Shown in pieces: positions 1 to 7,099 of a stretch of 10,622 nt of DNA (position 1 is its first letter; each line of letters opens with the position of its first letter). The stretch lies in contig DAHVAU010000036.1 in assembly GCA_027314465.1 (NCBI GenBank), forward strand, positions 1 to 10,622. The letters are read 5' to 3'. Below the pieces are notes generated by a model. The model saw nothing but the letters and a program-made list of their open reading frames with translations. It ran no database searches and was not told the DNA's origin. The DNA comes from Microcaldota archaeon. Lineage in GTDB: Archaea > Micrarchaeota > Micrarchaeia > Micrarchaeales > CABMGC01. A program made the translations under genes and the position numbers.

Positions 1-404
1 TGATAGTTCTAGTCGAGCTCCTCGCCCTGGGGTCGATACAGCTTGTAAAGACGCGCGCTTACCGCAGGGTCTACTACGCCTTTGCAGCGCTAGCAAGCCT
101 TATCGCCCTGTTCTACATAGCTACGGGCAGTCCAGGGGACATAATAGTGAACTACGTGGTTGCGGGAAGGCTCCAGTACAACGTGGCCCTGTGGTCAGCG
201 ATACCAACTCTTGCAGCTTCCATAGTGCTTGTAGTGGTGGCGCTTAAGAGCTACATTCACAGGCGCAGCGCCAGGATGCTCAGCATAATCGCAGGCGTGA
301 TAGTCGTGTCGATAGCAGGAACGCTGTACCTTGCCGCTTTCCCAGAGTTCCTGTACTTCGCACAGTTCGCCGGGATGGCGCTTCTTTGGATAGGTTTTAG
401 GTGA
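1..404 (+). CDS. C-terminal part of a multi-pass membrane protein (partial at left edge)
   Basis: The frame is open from base 3 to the TGA at 402-404, giving 133 residues, so the gene begins left of the window. A GTG at 147 is in frame, but it lies inside continuous hydrophobic coding sequence and is unlikely to be the true start. About five hydrophobic segments are visible, at residues ~1-15 (cut), 23-41, 63-84, 91-110 and 113-131. They are separated by short basic loops (KTRAYRR and HRRSAR), which suggests cytoplasmic faces there. No catalytic or cofactor-binding motif is recognised. It lies 114 nt upstream of, and on the same strand as, a cytochrome b gene. A role in the same respiratory module is possible, but this is only inference from position. 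Confidence 0.6.
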   Translation, partial: IVLVELLALGSIQLVKTRAYRRVYYAFAALASLIALFYIATGSPGDIIVNYVVAGRLQYNVALWSAIPTLAASIVLVVVALKSYIHRRSARMLSIIAGVIVVSIAGTLYLAAFPEFLYFAQFAGMALLWIGFR

Positions 405-410
405 GCCGCA

Positions 411-433
411 GCGCGCCTGTCCCACGGGCGCGC
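411..433. other. GC-rich hairpin after the first membrane gene
   Basis: GCGCGCC at 411-417 pairs perfectly with GGCGCGC at 427-433 around a 9-nt loop. It lies 7 nt after the stop codon of the upstream gene. It could help end or stabilise that transcript. No T-run follows it, so it is not a standard intrinsic terminator. Confidence 0.4.
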
Positions 434-440
434 ACAGCCA

Positions 441-469
441 CTATCGAGAATAACGCTGTTATAGAATAG
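441..469. repeat. Imperfect inverted repeat upstream of cytochrome b
   Basis: ATAAC at 450-454 and GTTAT at 458-462 form an inverted repeat around GCT. An outer CTAT (441-444) and ATAG (466-469) pair is offset by one base. It ends about 20 nt before the TATA-like box of the cytochrome b gene, a plausible place for an operator, but function is not shown. Confidence 0.25.
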
Positions 470-487
470 CGACGCTTCAGCGCAACC

Positions 488-495
488 CTTTTTAG
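488..495 (+). promoter_or_regulatory. TATA-like box for cytochrome b
   Basis: CTTTTTAG is centred about 27 nt upstream of ATG 519. This is the spacing expected if transcription starts at or next to the first codon (leaderless mRNA). It supports ATG 519 over the GTG at 501. Confidence 0.45.
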
Positions 496-518
496 CTATT
501 GTGCAGCGATATTGCAAT

Positions 519-1985
519 ATGGCAGCGAAATCGCGCGCAAAGACCAGGCACAGCTCTGGCCTTACAGATATCGCAGGTCTTGTAAAATCAATGTACATAA
601 GAAGCGTGCCGTCGTACGGCAACAGCTTTTTCTTCACAATAGGCATCTACCTGCTCGAGCTCTTCGGCATACTCGCCTTCACCGGTATAATAATGGTGGT
701 GTTCGGCCCATACTGGGCGAGCCTCTCACCCGCCGGGAACTTCATACGCAGCATCCATCTGTGGGCAGCAGAGGCCTTCGTCACTCTCGTGCTACTGCAC
801 CTTACTGTGAATCTGTTCACCTCTATGTACAGGCATAAGAAGATCGTGTGGATGATAGGCGGCGTAATGCTCTTTCTGGTCATGCTCGAGTTCGCCTTCG
901 GCGTCGGTATAACTGGAGATTTCGTTGCGCAGTTCAATGCCAAGGCCGGGGCCGATCTGTGGAACGGCATGGGTCTGGGCTACTGGATCAATCCTCTCAA
1001 CGTAGGCGCGGTATACGGCTGGCACATAGCGATAGTGCCGCTGCTGCTGGTCATGCTCATGGGCACCCACTACATGCTCGTGAAGAAGAAGGGGCTCAGC
1101 AGGCCGTACAGAAAGGACGTGCCGTACAGCATGGTTGCAGCAGACCACGGCAAGATGTACATACGCATGATATACATTCTGGCCATAGTGCTTGCATTCG
1201 CCATATTGATACCTGCACCATACTCGCCTCCGCTGACAATGACCGGAATAGCCAACTCGCAGCCCGGCGTGATGGCTCTGACTCTGCTCAACGAGTTCAA
1301 TTACAGCTCAGGCACCGCAACGTACCTGGATACTATACAGCCTTACACGTTCAGCACAAGAAACGTGTACGTCACGCTGCCATACTACAAGTACGTGAAC
1401 CTGACAGGATCCAAAAACTGGGAATCCGTGTTCCTTTCAGAGAACTCATCAGCGCAGGCCGCCACCCTCGCCTCCGCGTTTGCCTATTTCCAGACCAACG
1501 GTACCGTGGCCGGCGCGCTAAATTCGTCAAATCCCATGGTGCGCGTGGCTGGGGGCCTTGTGCACATGGCTCAGGACGGCGTATACGGGCCAGTGCTGCA
1601 GGGCGAGGAGACCAGCGGCCTCAACTATACCTATGCTATAAGATTCTACTCAGACAGCGGCATGCTGGACAACCGCTCCGAAGCCGTTGGCGGCATAGAC
1701 GAGCAGGACTGGGGCATGCTCAAGGTGGGCACTGCAGGCACAGGGGTCTGGCAGGTGGCGCAGTACTGGACCGCGCCTTACGACTTCATGGAGATAGTCA
1801 CTGATGACATACCTGGATGGAACGACCTGCAGAACGGCATAGCGGCAGTGATTGCGTTCATGTTGCTGATATGTCTGCCGTACATACCAGGCCTAAGGAA
1901 CCTGCCCGACAGGCTCGGCCTATACAAGGTGTTCTGGAACAGGCTCACGGTGCCGGAATACAGAAGGCGCCGCAAGCGCAACTAA
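519..1985 (+). CDS. Cytochrome b with a long sequon-rich outer domain
   Basis: This is a di-heme membrane cytochrome b (488 residues), the quinol-oxidising subunit of a bc1-like complex. A hydrophobic helix at ~37-63 is followed by helix B with H80 and H94 (His-x13-His) and helix D with H169 and H184 (His-x14-His, the b6f-like spacing). These four are the expected heme ligands. Helix E ends near residue 235. Then comes a polar stretch of about 200 residues, with seven N-x-S/T sequons (N261 to N385), where bc1 proteins carry the PEWY loop and further helices. No PEWY motif is visible. A last helix lies at ~439-458, followed by a basic tail. An in-frame GTG at 501 would add six residues, but the TATA spacing favours ATG 519. 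The Rieske protein is not in the window. It converges with the permease gene across 20 nt. Confidence 0.88.
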   Translation: MAAKSRAKTRHSSGLTDIAGLVKSMYIRSVPSYGNSFFFTIGIYLLELFGILAFTGIIMVVFGPYWASLSPAGNFIRSIHLWAAEAFVTLVLLHLTVNLFTSMYRHKKIVWMIGGVMLFLVMLEFAFGVGITGDFVAQFNAKAGADLWNGMGLGYWINPLNVGAVYGWHIAIVPLLLVMLMGTHYMLVKKKGLSRPYRKDVPYSMVAADHGKMYIRMIYILAIVLAFAILIPAPYSPPLTMTGIANSQPGVMALTLLNEFNYSSGTATYLDTIQPYTFSTRNVYVTLPYYKYVNLTGSKNWESVFLSENSSAQAATLASAFAYFQTNGTVAGALNSSNPMVRVAGGLVHMAQDGVYGPVLQGEETSGLNYTYAIRFYSDSGMLDNRSEAVGGIDEQDWGMLKVGTAGTGVWQVAQYWTAPYDFMEIVTDDIPGWNDLQNGIAAVIAFMLLICLPYIPGLRNLPDRLGLYKVFWNRLTVPEYRRRRKRN

Positions 1986-2005
1986 TGAGAACTGGGCAGC
2001 CAAGT

Positions 2006-3331
2006 TCACTTGAACAGGCGCACCTTAACGACCTTCTTGCCCTCAAACTCCCGTATTGCGTAGTAGACGAGTATTGAGAGGAGAATTATCACCACGCCAA
2101 GCTGCAGCGCCTCCCTTGGCATGCCATATATGAAAATTATCAGGGCCGCTATCACCGCTATGCTCAGGTACGGATGGAACGGGGTCCTGAAGCTGCCTGT
2201 CTTTCCCAGCCTCCTGAAGTGAAGGATTGCAAGGCAGCACAGCAGGTAGGAGAAGAGAAGCCCGAAGTTGCTTATGGAAGCCATGGTGTATATGTTTCCC
2301 GAGAACAGCATGACAATTGCGATTCCAGAGGAGAGCAGCACGGCATTGCCAGCCACGTCCCTGTTCTTGTCGTACTTCCTAAATATCCCCGGAAGCAGGT
2401 GGTCTTCGCTTATCTGGTACATTATCCTGGAGGCGCTCAGCATCATGGCCAGGGTAGCTGACGCGGTGGCTATCAGTGCACCCAGATCCACTATCTCAAA
2501 GAGGTACGACGGCGCTGCGGCGTATTTAAGCGCGAATGATAGTGGGTCTGCCTGACTAACGCTGTACTTTGAGGCAGGCACGAGCATAAGGAGCGCTATT
2601 GCTATGAGAATGTAGAGCACCATGCTTACGAAGACCGAGAGCATCAGGGCCTTCGCACCTTCCTTAGCGCCGCCTTTGATGTCGGAGACGAAAGTGCTTA
2701 TGACCTGGAATCCGGAGTATGCGAAGAATATGACGACGCTAGCTGCGAATATCGGGGCAAGGCCTTGCTGATCGGGAAGCGATGCGAAATTGGATGCCAT
2801 GTTAATGCCACTGGACGAAGCTATCCAGAACGCAGCTATTACGAATACGCCGAGTATGCCAATCTTTATTGCCACGAGCACAGAGTCTGTCTTCGCCGCG
2901 CTCTTTACCCCGAAGAGGTTCACGGCGCTCAGGGCCCCTATCGCGGCTATGGCGAAGTACACGGCATAAGCGCCTTCAGCCAGGCCCATCATGCTTGTTA
3001 TGTAGCTGCCAAAGCCCAGTGCCACGACAGATATGGCCGTCGCATAGCTGAAGTAAAGCAGTATCCCTGTTATGAAGCCCAGCTCGCTCCCAAACGCCTC
3101 ATACACGTATGAGTAGGCGGCGCCCTTGAGCCTTGGCATTATTGTTCCCAGTTCTGCGAGCTGCGCTGCTACGAGCAATGCAACTATGCCCACCACTGCG
3201 AAAGCTATTATTGCATTGGCGCCTGCGACTGCTATGGCCGTGCCGCTGAGAACGAATATGCCGGCGCCTATTATGGCTCCCAATCCGACGGCAGTTGCGG
3301 TAAGCATGCCTATGCCGCCTTGTTTTGCCAT
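2006..3331 (-). CDS. APC-superfamily amino-acid permease
   Basis: This is a predicted secondary transporter of amino acids or related amines in the cytoplasmic membrane (441 residues, usual for the family). The N-terminal segment holds the family's substrate-binding stretch (GLGAIIGAGIF, residues ~17-27) in TM1. About twelve hydrophobic segments follow, including the FFAYSGF stretch typical of TM6. The substrate cannot be assigned from sequence. A GTG at 3337 is also in frame two codons upstream, but ATG 3331 lies about 26 nt from a strong TATA box (TATAAAAG). The gene diverges from pyrE, whose promoter overlaps its own, and converges with cytochrome b. Confidence 0.88.
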   Translation of the reverse strand: MAKQGGIGMLTATAVGLGAIIGAGIFVLSGTAIAVAGANAIIAFAVVGIVALLVAAQLAELGTIMPRLKGAAYSYVYEAFGSELGFITGILLYFSYATAISVVALGFGSYITSMMGLAEGAYAVYFAIAAIGALSAVNLFGVKSAAKTDSVLVAIKIGILGVFVIAAFWIASSSGINMASNFASLPDQQGLAPIFAASVVIFFAYSGFQVISTFVSDIKGGAKEGAKALMLSVFVSMVLYILIAIALLMLVPASKYSVSQADPLSFALKYAAAPSYLFEIVDLGALIATASATLAMMLSASRIMYQISEDHLLPGIFRKYDKNRDVAGNAVLLSSGIAIVMLFSGNIYTMASISNFGLLFSYLLCCLAILHFRRLGKTGSFRTPFHPYLSIAVIAALIIFIYGMPREALQLGVVIILLSILVYYAIREFEGKKVVKVRLFK

Positions 3332-3352
3332 GCTCACAATTTACCATGTCAG

Positions 3353-3363
3353 ACTTTTATATC
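3353..3363. promoter_or_regulatory. Shared TATA region between permease and pyrE
   Basis: On the minus strand it reads TATAAAAG (3361 to 3354), centred about 26 nt before ATG 3331 of the permease. On the plus strand the same bases read CTTTTATAT and would place a transcript start near 3384, just before the TTG start of pyrE. One AT-rich element probably serves both genes. Confidence 0.55.
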
Positions 3364-3391
3364 CATGCGCGCATATTCTAGGGGTGCTGCC

Positions 3392-3910
3392 TTGATAGAC
3401 AAGCTGCTTCTAGACAATGGTGCGATAAAGTTCGGCGATTTCACGCTCACATCGGGACAGAAGTCGAGCTACTACGTTGACATAAAGGAGGTGTCCACAG
3501 TTCCAAGGCTCCTTAACGCAATAGCCCAAGAGCTGTCAGCGAAGGTGCAGGCAGGGTGCATAGCCGGAGTTGAGCTGGGCGCGGTCCCCATTCTCATAGC
3601 AACTGCAATAAAACTCGACCTGCCATATCTTATAATACGCAAGGAGAGGGAGCACGGGGTGAAGAACCTTGTTGTAGGCAGATCCGACGGGGTCACGAAG
3701 GCGGACATAATAGAGGACGTCGTAACCACAGGCGGATCTGTGCTAAAGGCCGCTACCCTGCTGCGCTCACGCGGCATCGAGGTGTCAAGGGTCATAGCCG
3801 TTGTGGACAGGGAGCAGGGAGGAGAGAAGCTACTTGGGGATAGTGGCATAGAGCTTGTGCCACTTGTAAGGATATCAGACATACTTAAGGGCAGGGAAGC
3901 AAAGGCATAG
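3392..3910 (+). CDS. pyrE: Orotate phosphoribosyltransferase
   Basis: It joins orotate and PRPP to give OMP in de novo pyrimidine synthesis (172 residues, normal length). It begins with the family's IDKLLLDNGAIKFGDF-type opening and TSGQKSSYYVD. It has the catalytic-loop pattern RKEREHG (~83-89) and the PRPP-binding motif IIEDVVTTGGS (~106-116). The open frame extends upstream to ATG 3365 and beyond. An ATG 3365 start would sit almost on the TATA element, and a start at 3320 would overlap the permease. TTG 3392 is preceded by GGGGTG (3381-3386) and matches the family N-terminus, so I prefer it. Its stop codon directly abuts that of pyrF, which performs the next step but is on the opposite strand. 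Confidence 0.9.
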   Translation: MIDKLLLDNGAIKFGDFTLTSGQKSSYYVDIKEVSTVPRLLNAIAQELSAKVQAGCIAGVELGAVPILIATAIKLDLPYLIIRKEREHGVKNLVVGRSDGVTKADIIEDVVTTGGSVLKAATLLRSRGIEVSRVIAVVDREQGGEKLLGDSGIELVPLVRISDILKGREAKA

Positions 3911-4558
3911 CTATCCTATAAGAGTGCTTACCTCCTCATTTATCCTGCCCAGTGCCATTGCAGGATCATCAGCCTGGTACACTGAGCGTCCGACTATGAT
4001 GTAGTCTGCACCGCAGCGTATGGCCTGCGCCGCGCTTCCTCCCTGTGCGCCTATACCTGGCGCTATTATCCTCAGGTCCTTTGCCATCGAACGTACCAGC
4101 GCAAGCCGCTCAGGCCTGTTCCCCGGGGCCACGATCCCATACACTCCGGCATCCCTTGACATGTTTACCATCTCCTCTACGTGCCTGTCTATGAACTGCG
4201 AAGAGCCTTCGTTTGACATAGCGACCACAGAGAAGACATTGGCACCTGCGGCCGCATCAACCACTGCAGAAAGGGAGTCGCTGCCTGGGAATGCCTGCGC
4301 TATTATCCCCCATGGCTTTTGCTGCATTATCTTCTCCACTATGAGCCTGTTTGTGTTCGGTATGTCGGCTATCTTCAGATCGCATATGACCCTTGTCATG
4401 CGCGACAGCTCTCCTACTATGCCAACTCCTGCGCCCAGTATAAGGGGCCAGTTGACCTTTATGGCGAATGCCAAATCCCCTATCCATCTTGCCATGCGCA
4501 GCGCCTCCTCGCCGCTGCCTACGTCCAGGGCAACTATGACTCTTCCATCCCCGCCCAG
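3911..4558 (-). CDS. pyrF: Orotidine 5'-phosphate decarboxylase (5' end irregular)
   Basis: It converts OMP to UMP, the last step of de novo pyrimidine synthesis, and folds as a TIM barrel. Catalytic residues are visible: Asp in VIVALD, Lys in AIKVNWP, and the D-x-K-x-x-D motif in CDLKIADIPNTN. The phosphate-binding end is APGIGAQGG and IIVGRSVY. The first ordinary start codon in frame, ATG 4495, would remove VIVALD and with it barrel strand 1 and a catalytic Asp, so it cannot be the whole gene. The frame stays open up to CTG 4558, directly after a TGA, with no ATG, GTG or TTG. ATG 4566, correctly spaced from a TATA-like box, is in another frame and stops after ten codons. Either one base is missing near 4540-4546 or the start is non-canonical. 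The coordinates give the open frame. Confidence 0.85.
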   Translation of the reverse strand: MGGDGRVIVALDVGSGEEALRMARWIGDLAFAIKVNWPLILGAGVGIVGELSRMTRVICDLKIADIPNTNRLIVEKIMQQKPWGIIAQAFPGSDSLSAVVDAAAGANVFSVVAMSNEGSSQFIDRHVEEMVNMSRDAGVYGIVAPGNRPERLALVRSMAKDLRIIAPGIGAQGGSAAQAIRCGADYIIVGRSVYQADDPAMALGRINEEVSTLIG

Positions 4559-4588
4559 TCAATCATCCGTATGGGACTGCACACAATA

Positions 4589-4604
4589 GATATTAAGCTT
4601 TATC
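4589..4604. promoter_or_regulatory. Overlapping divergent TATA boxes for pyrF and pheA
   Basis: On the plus strand CTTTATC (4598-4604) is centred 26 nt before the pheA ATG at 4627. On the minus strand CTTAATATC (4597 to 4589) is centred about 26-27 nt before ATG 4566 ahead of pyrF. Both fit leaderless transcription, and the two elements abut. Confidence 0.5.
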
Positions 4605-4626
4605 GGCGAATAGATGTGAGTCTATC

Positions 4627-5469
4627 ATGTCAGAGACAGCACCGTCGGTAGCATACTACGGCGAGCCCGGCGCATACAGCGAGCAGGCGGCGCTGCAGCA
4701 TTTCGGCAATAAGGCCAGTCTCAGCGGATTCAGGTTCCTGCCGGAGATATTCGAGGCAGTGGAGGAGGGCACGGACTTCGGAGTTATACCAATAGAGAAC
4801 TCCCTGGAGGGCCCTGTGACGCAGACCTACGACCTTCTTCTTAACTCGGATCTGACGATAATCGGGGAGGAGATAGTCAGGATAGACCACTGCCTGATAG
4901 CAGGGAAGGGCACAACCCTGGGCAATGTCGATACCGTATACTCGCATCCTCAGGCCCTGGGGCAGTGCAGGGACTACCTGGACCGCCACAAGCTCAACTC
5001 AGTGCCTTTCTACGACACGGCTGGCAGCGTGAGGATGCTGAGCACAAAGCCCATAGCGCATGCTGCGGCAATAGCAAGCAAGAGGGCAGCCGAGATATAC
5101 AAGATGAAGGTGCTTGCCAGCGGCATCCAGTCGAACCACCACAATTACACAAGGTTCATAATCATTGCAAGGTATAACAGGACTTCTCCTTCGTCATGGA
5201 ATAAGACTTCAATAGCATTCAACGGCAAGGACAAGCCTGGGGCCCTGTTCCACGCGCTGAACTGCTTTGCGTCCAGCGGGGTGAACCTGCTGTACATAGA
5301 GTCAAGGCCCATCTCAGGCATGCCGTGGGAGTACCACTTCTATGTCGACTGCAAGGGGAGCATACTTGACAAGAACGTGAGCAGCGCGGTAAAGAAGCTG
5401 AATAACGCCGCAGATCTTGTCAAGATACTCGGCTCATACAAGAGCGCGAGGTTCGAGAAGCATGTTTAA
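4627..5469 (+). CDS. pheA: Prephenate dehydratase with ACT domain
   Basis: It turns prephenate into phenylpyruvate, the committed step to phenylalanine (280 residues, the usual size of the stand-alone enzyme). The dehydratase domain spans ~8-182, opening with the YYGEPGAYSEQAA pattern and containing IPIENSLEG (54-62). It ends in the signature NYTRF, whose Thr175 and Phe177 belong to the T-R-F active-site motif. An ACT domain (~195-270) carries GALFHAL and ESRP (225-228), the Phe-binding motifs, so feedback inhibition by phenylalanine is expected. No chorismate mutase domain is fused. The ATG lies 26 nt from a TATA-like box and is probably leaderless. The last 8 nt overlap the start of tyrA. 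Confidence 0.95.
   Translation: MSETAPSVAYYGEPGAYSEQAALQHFGNKASLSGFRFLPEIFEAVEEGTDFGVIPIENSLEGPVTQTYDLLLNSDLTIIGEEIVRIDHCLIAGKGTTLGNVDTVYSHPQALGQCRDYLDRHKLNSVPFYDTAGSVRMLSTKPIAHAAAIASKRAAEIYKMKVLASGIQSNHHNYTRFIIIARYNRTSPSSWNKTSIAFNGKDKPGALFHALNCFASSGVNLLYIESRPISGMPWEYHFYVDCKGSILDKNVSSAVKKLNNAADLVKILGSYKSARFEKHV
5448..5452 (+). promoter_or_regulatory. Ribosome-binding site that fixes the tyrA start
   Basis: GAGGT, inside the end of pheA, lies 9 nt before ATG 5462. It selects this ATG over the upstream in-frame codon at 5417 and implies translation coupled to pheA. Confidence 0.6.
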
Positions 5470-6292
5470 GCCAGGCCGCGTGGCAATAATAGGCGGCTCC
5501 GGGCAGATGGGCCAGTGGTTTGCAGGATACTTCAAGGCGCGCGGCGCCCAGGTCACGATATCCGCAAGGAATGCTTCGAGATGCCAAAGGGCTGCAAGGC
5601 GCCTGGGAGTCAGGTGCGCAAGGAATTCCAGGGAGGCCATGCGCGGCGCAGAGCTAGTGATCATATCCGTCACAGTGCAGAACTTCGCCAGGGTTGTGGG
5701 TGAGATTGGGAAATATGCATCCAAGGGGCAGAGGGTCATGGACATAACCTCTGTGAAGGTCATGCCCGTTGGCGTGATGCACAGGCACATGCGTAGAGCC
5801 ACCATACTCGGTACGCACCCAATGTTCGGCCCTCTGGCAAAGCCCGAAGGCCAGAATTTCGTGCTCACCCCGACCAACGGCGCGGAGCGAAGGTTTGCTT
5901 CTCAGCTCGGCGCATACCTGCGCGCAAGCGGGTTCAATGTTGTGGTCATGACGCCAAAAAAGCACGATGCCATAATCGGACGCGTGCTGTCGCTGACACA
6001 TTTTGTCGGGTTCGTGACTGCGGACACGTGGAAAGAGCTGGGCATGCACAGGCTCACGGGTACAAGCAGCACCAGCTTCATGTTCCTCAGGTCCTTTGTG
6101 AACAGCATAGTGGACTCGAGCCCTGAGCTCTATTCGTATCTGCAGGCCAACGTGCCAACTGCGGCAAAAGCCGAGGGCATGTTCGTGCGCAAGTCCATGG
6201 AATGGGCCCGCATGGCCAAGGACAAAGACGAAGCCGCTCTCACAAGGAGGATGACCGGGCTTAGGGCTTACATGCGCAGGCTTGGCCGATAA
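5462..6292 (+). CDS. tyrA: Prephenate dehydrogenase
   Basis: It oxidatively decarboxylates prephenate to 4-hydroxyphenylpyruvate for tyrosine synthesis (276 residues, one catalytic unit, no fused mutase or ACT domain). The N-terminal Rossmann fold has GGSGQMG at 11-17. The catalytic region has DITSVK (S97) and GTHPMFGP (H119), the conserved Ser and His of the family. The helical C-terminal dimerisation domain follows. After strand 2 there is no acidic residue; the sequence is ISARN with Arg36 and then Arg40, which suggests NADP rather than NAD (inference). Arogenate as substrate cannot be excluded. It starts 8 nt before the pheA stop. The coupled pair divides prephenate between Phe and Tyr. 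Confidence 0.92.
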   Translation: MFKPGRVAIIGGSGQMGQWFAGYFKARGAQVTISARNASRCQRAARRLGVRCARNSREAMRGAELVIISVTVQNFARVVGEIGKYASKGQRVMDITSVKVMPVGVMHRHMRRATILGTHPMFGPLAKPEGQNFVLTPTNGAERRFASQLGAYLRASGFNVVVMTPKKHDAIIGRVLSLTHFVGFVTADTWKELGMHRLTGTSSTSFMFLRSFVNSIVDSSPELYSYLQANVPTAAKAEGMFVRKSMEWARMAKDKDEAALTRRMTGLRAYMRRLGR

Positions 6293-6301
6293 CCTGCAAG
6301 C

Positions 6302-7012
6302 CTACCTGCTGTAAGAATAGAGCACTGTTACGCGCTGCGTCACTCCCTGCCTTGCACTGTAGAATATGGGGCTGCGCCCGGACGCTGCGCCTGATCCTGC
6401 AGTGCTGTATCCTACTATCGGAAATACGTATGGCCCAGACACCGTTATGTTCATGACAGTAACTGGCATGGCGCCTGCCAGAATCTGCGCCTGCGATGTC
6501 GCGTTCTGCAGCGCAATGGAAAGGGCGTTATTAGTAAGCTGGTCTGCCAGCTGCGGGGACAGCATGGCGCTGACTCCTCCTATGTATGCGCTGCGCACAT
6601 GGGACAGCGCACCGAGCAGCGCTGCGACATTGCCGATGTGAGGTACAGTGACTGCCACCGTCTCCGCAGCTGTGTAATTGGTACTATTGTACGCCCTGTA
6701 CAGTGTGTATGACTGCGTGGTTATCAGGCTCCTGTTGCCTCCTATGTACTTGAGCACAGTGCTGTTGAAGTCTTCAAGCACAACGGAGAGGTTGGCTGTT
6801 GCCTCTGCGCCGCTTGCTCCGGTGCCGTTCATCGACACGTAGATCGTGGCGTTCTGCGCGGTGGCGTAAGAGGTTCCTGAAGCCGAGACGGTTATGTACG
6901 ACAGGTTCCCTACAAAAGAAGGCCTCTGCGAAAGTATGGACATGGCCAGCAGCGAGCCTAGGACCAGCAGCGCTATCGCCGCTATGGCGAACACAAGAGC
7001 GTCATTCTTCAT
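6302..7012 (-). CDS. Membrane-anchored SIMPL (DUF541) domain protein
   Basis: This is a 236-residue protein with one N-terminal membrane segment (~5-27) and a domain predicted to lie outside the cell. The outer part opens with YITVSASGTSYATAQNA, the SIMPL/DUF541 pattern (ITVSGxGxxxxxPDxA). It continues with alternating beta and helix, including the VALQNATSQA-like helix near 165-178, which also fits the family. The molecular function of archaeal SIMPL proteins is unknown. Ten N-x-S/T sequons are present (N36, 54, 62, 74, 83, 93, 109, 112, 170, 188), suggesting heavy N-glycosylation and export. The gene converges with tyrA (9 nt gap) and diverges from the PLD-like gene. An AT-rich TTTTTATTAC (7050 to 7041) lies upstream. 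Confidence 0.75.
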   Translation of the reverse strand: MKNDALVFAIAAIALLVLGSLLAMSILSQRPSFVGNLSYITVSASGTSYATAQNATIYVSMNGTGASGAEATANLSVVLEDFNSTVLKYIGGNRSLITTQSYTLYRAYNSTNYTAAETVAVTVPHIGNVAALLGALSHVRSAYIGGVSAMLSPQLADQLTNNALSIALQNATSQAQILAGAMPVTVMNITVSGPYVFPIVGYSTAGSGAASGRSPIFYSARQGVTQRVTVLYSYSR

Positions 7013-7040
7013 GCAGTTCTAAAGATTATGTCCCAGGAAA

Positions 7041-7050
7041 GTAATAAAAA
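7041..7050 (-). promoter_or_regulatory. TATA-like element for the SIMPL gene
   Basis: On the minus strand this reads TTTTTATTAC, about 31-33 nt before ATG 7012. It would give a leader of only a few bases, and no ribosome-binding site is seen. Confidence 0.4.
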
Positions 7051-7070
7051 CACCTATCGCCTGCTTAGCC

Positions 7071-7078
7071 TTTTATTT
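7071..7078 (+). promoter_or_regulatory. TATA box that decides the PLD-like gene start
   Basis: TTTTATTT is centred 26 nt before ATG 7100. It fits a leaderless transcript and argues against the in-frame ATG at 7028, which has no TATA element at that distance. Confidence 0.5.
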
Positions 7079-7099
7079 GCAGGCATTCCACATACCATC

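Noticed and set aside
147..149. GTG at 147 as the start of the first membrane protein
   Set aside because: The frame is open upstream to the window edge and encodes further hydrophobic segments, so this is an internal codon of a truncated gene.
411..433. GC hairpin as an intrinsic terminator
   Set aside because: There is no T-run after the stem, and archaeal termination is mainly T-rich without a needed hairpin. It is listed only as a structure.
848..1804. Long open frame (318 codons) inside cytochrome b in another frame
   Set aside because: Its product is Arg/His-rich low-quality sequence with no family resemblance, while the overlapping frame encodes a clear cytochrome b.
1986..2012. Short inverted repeat (GTTC...GAAC) between the convergent cytochrome b and permease ends
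   Set aside because: A 4-bp stem is too short to distinguish from chance.
4020..4589. Open frame on the plus strand opposite pyrF
   Set aside because: It is antisense to conserved OMP decarboxylase motifs and shows no recognisable domain.
7028..7030. ATG 7028 as the PLD-like gene start
   Set aside because: It is only 15 nt from the divergent SIMPL start with no TATA box behind it, while ATG 7100 has one at 26 nt. It is kept as a minor alternative.
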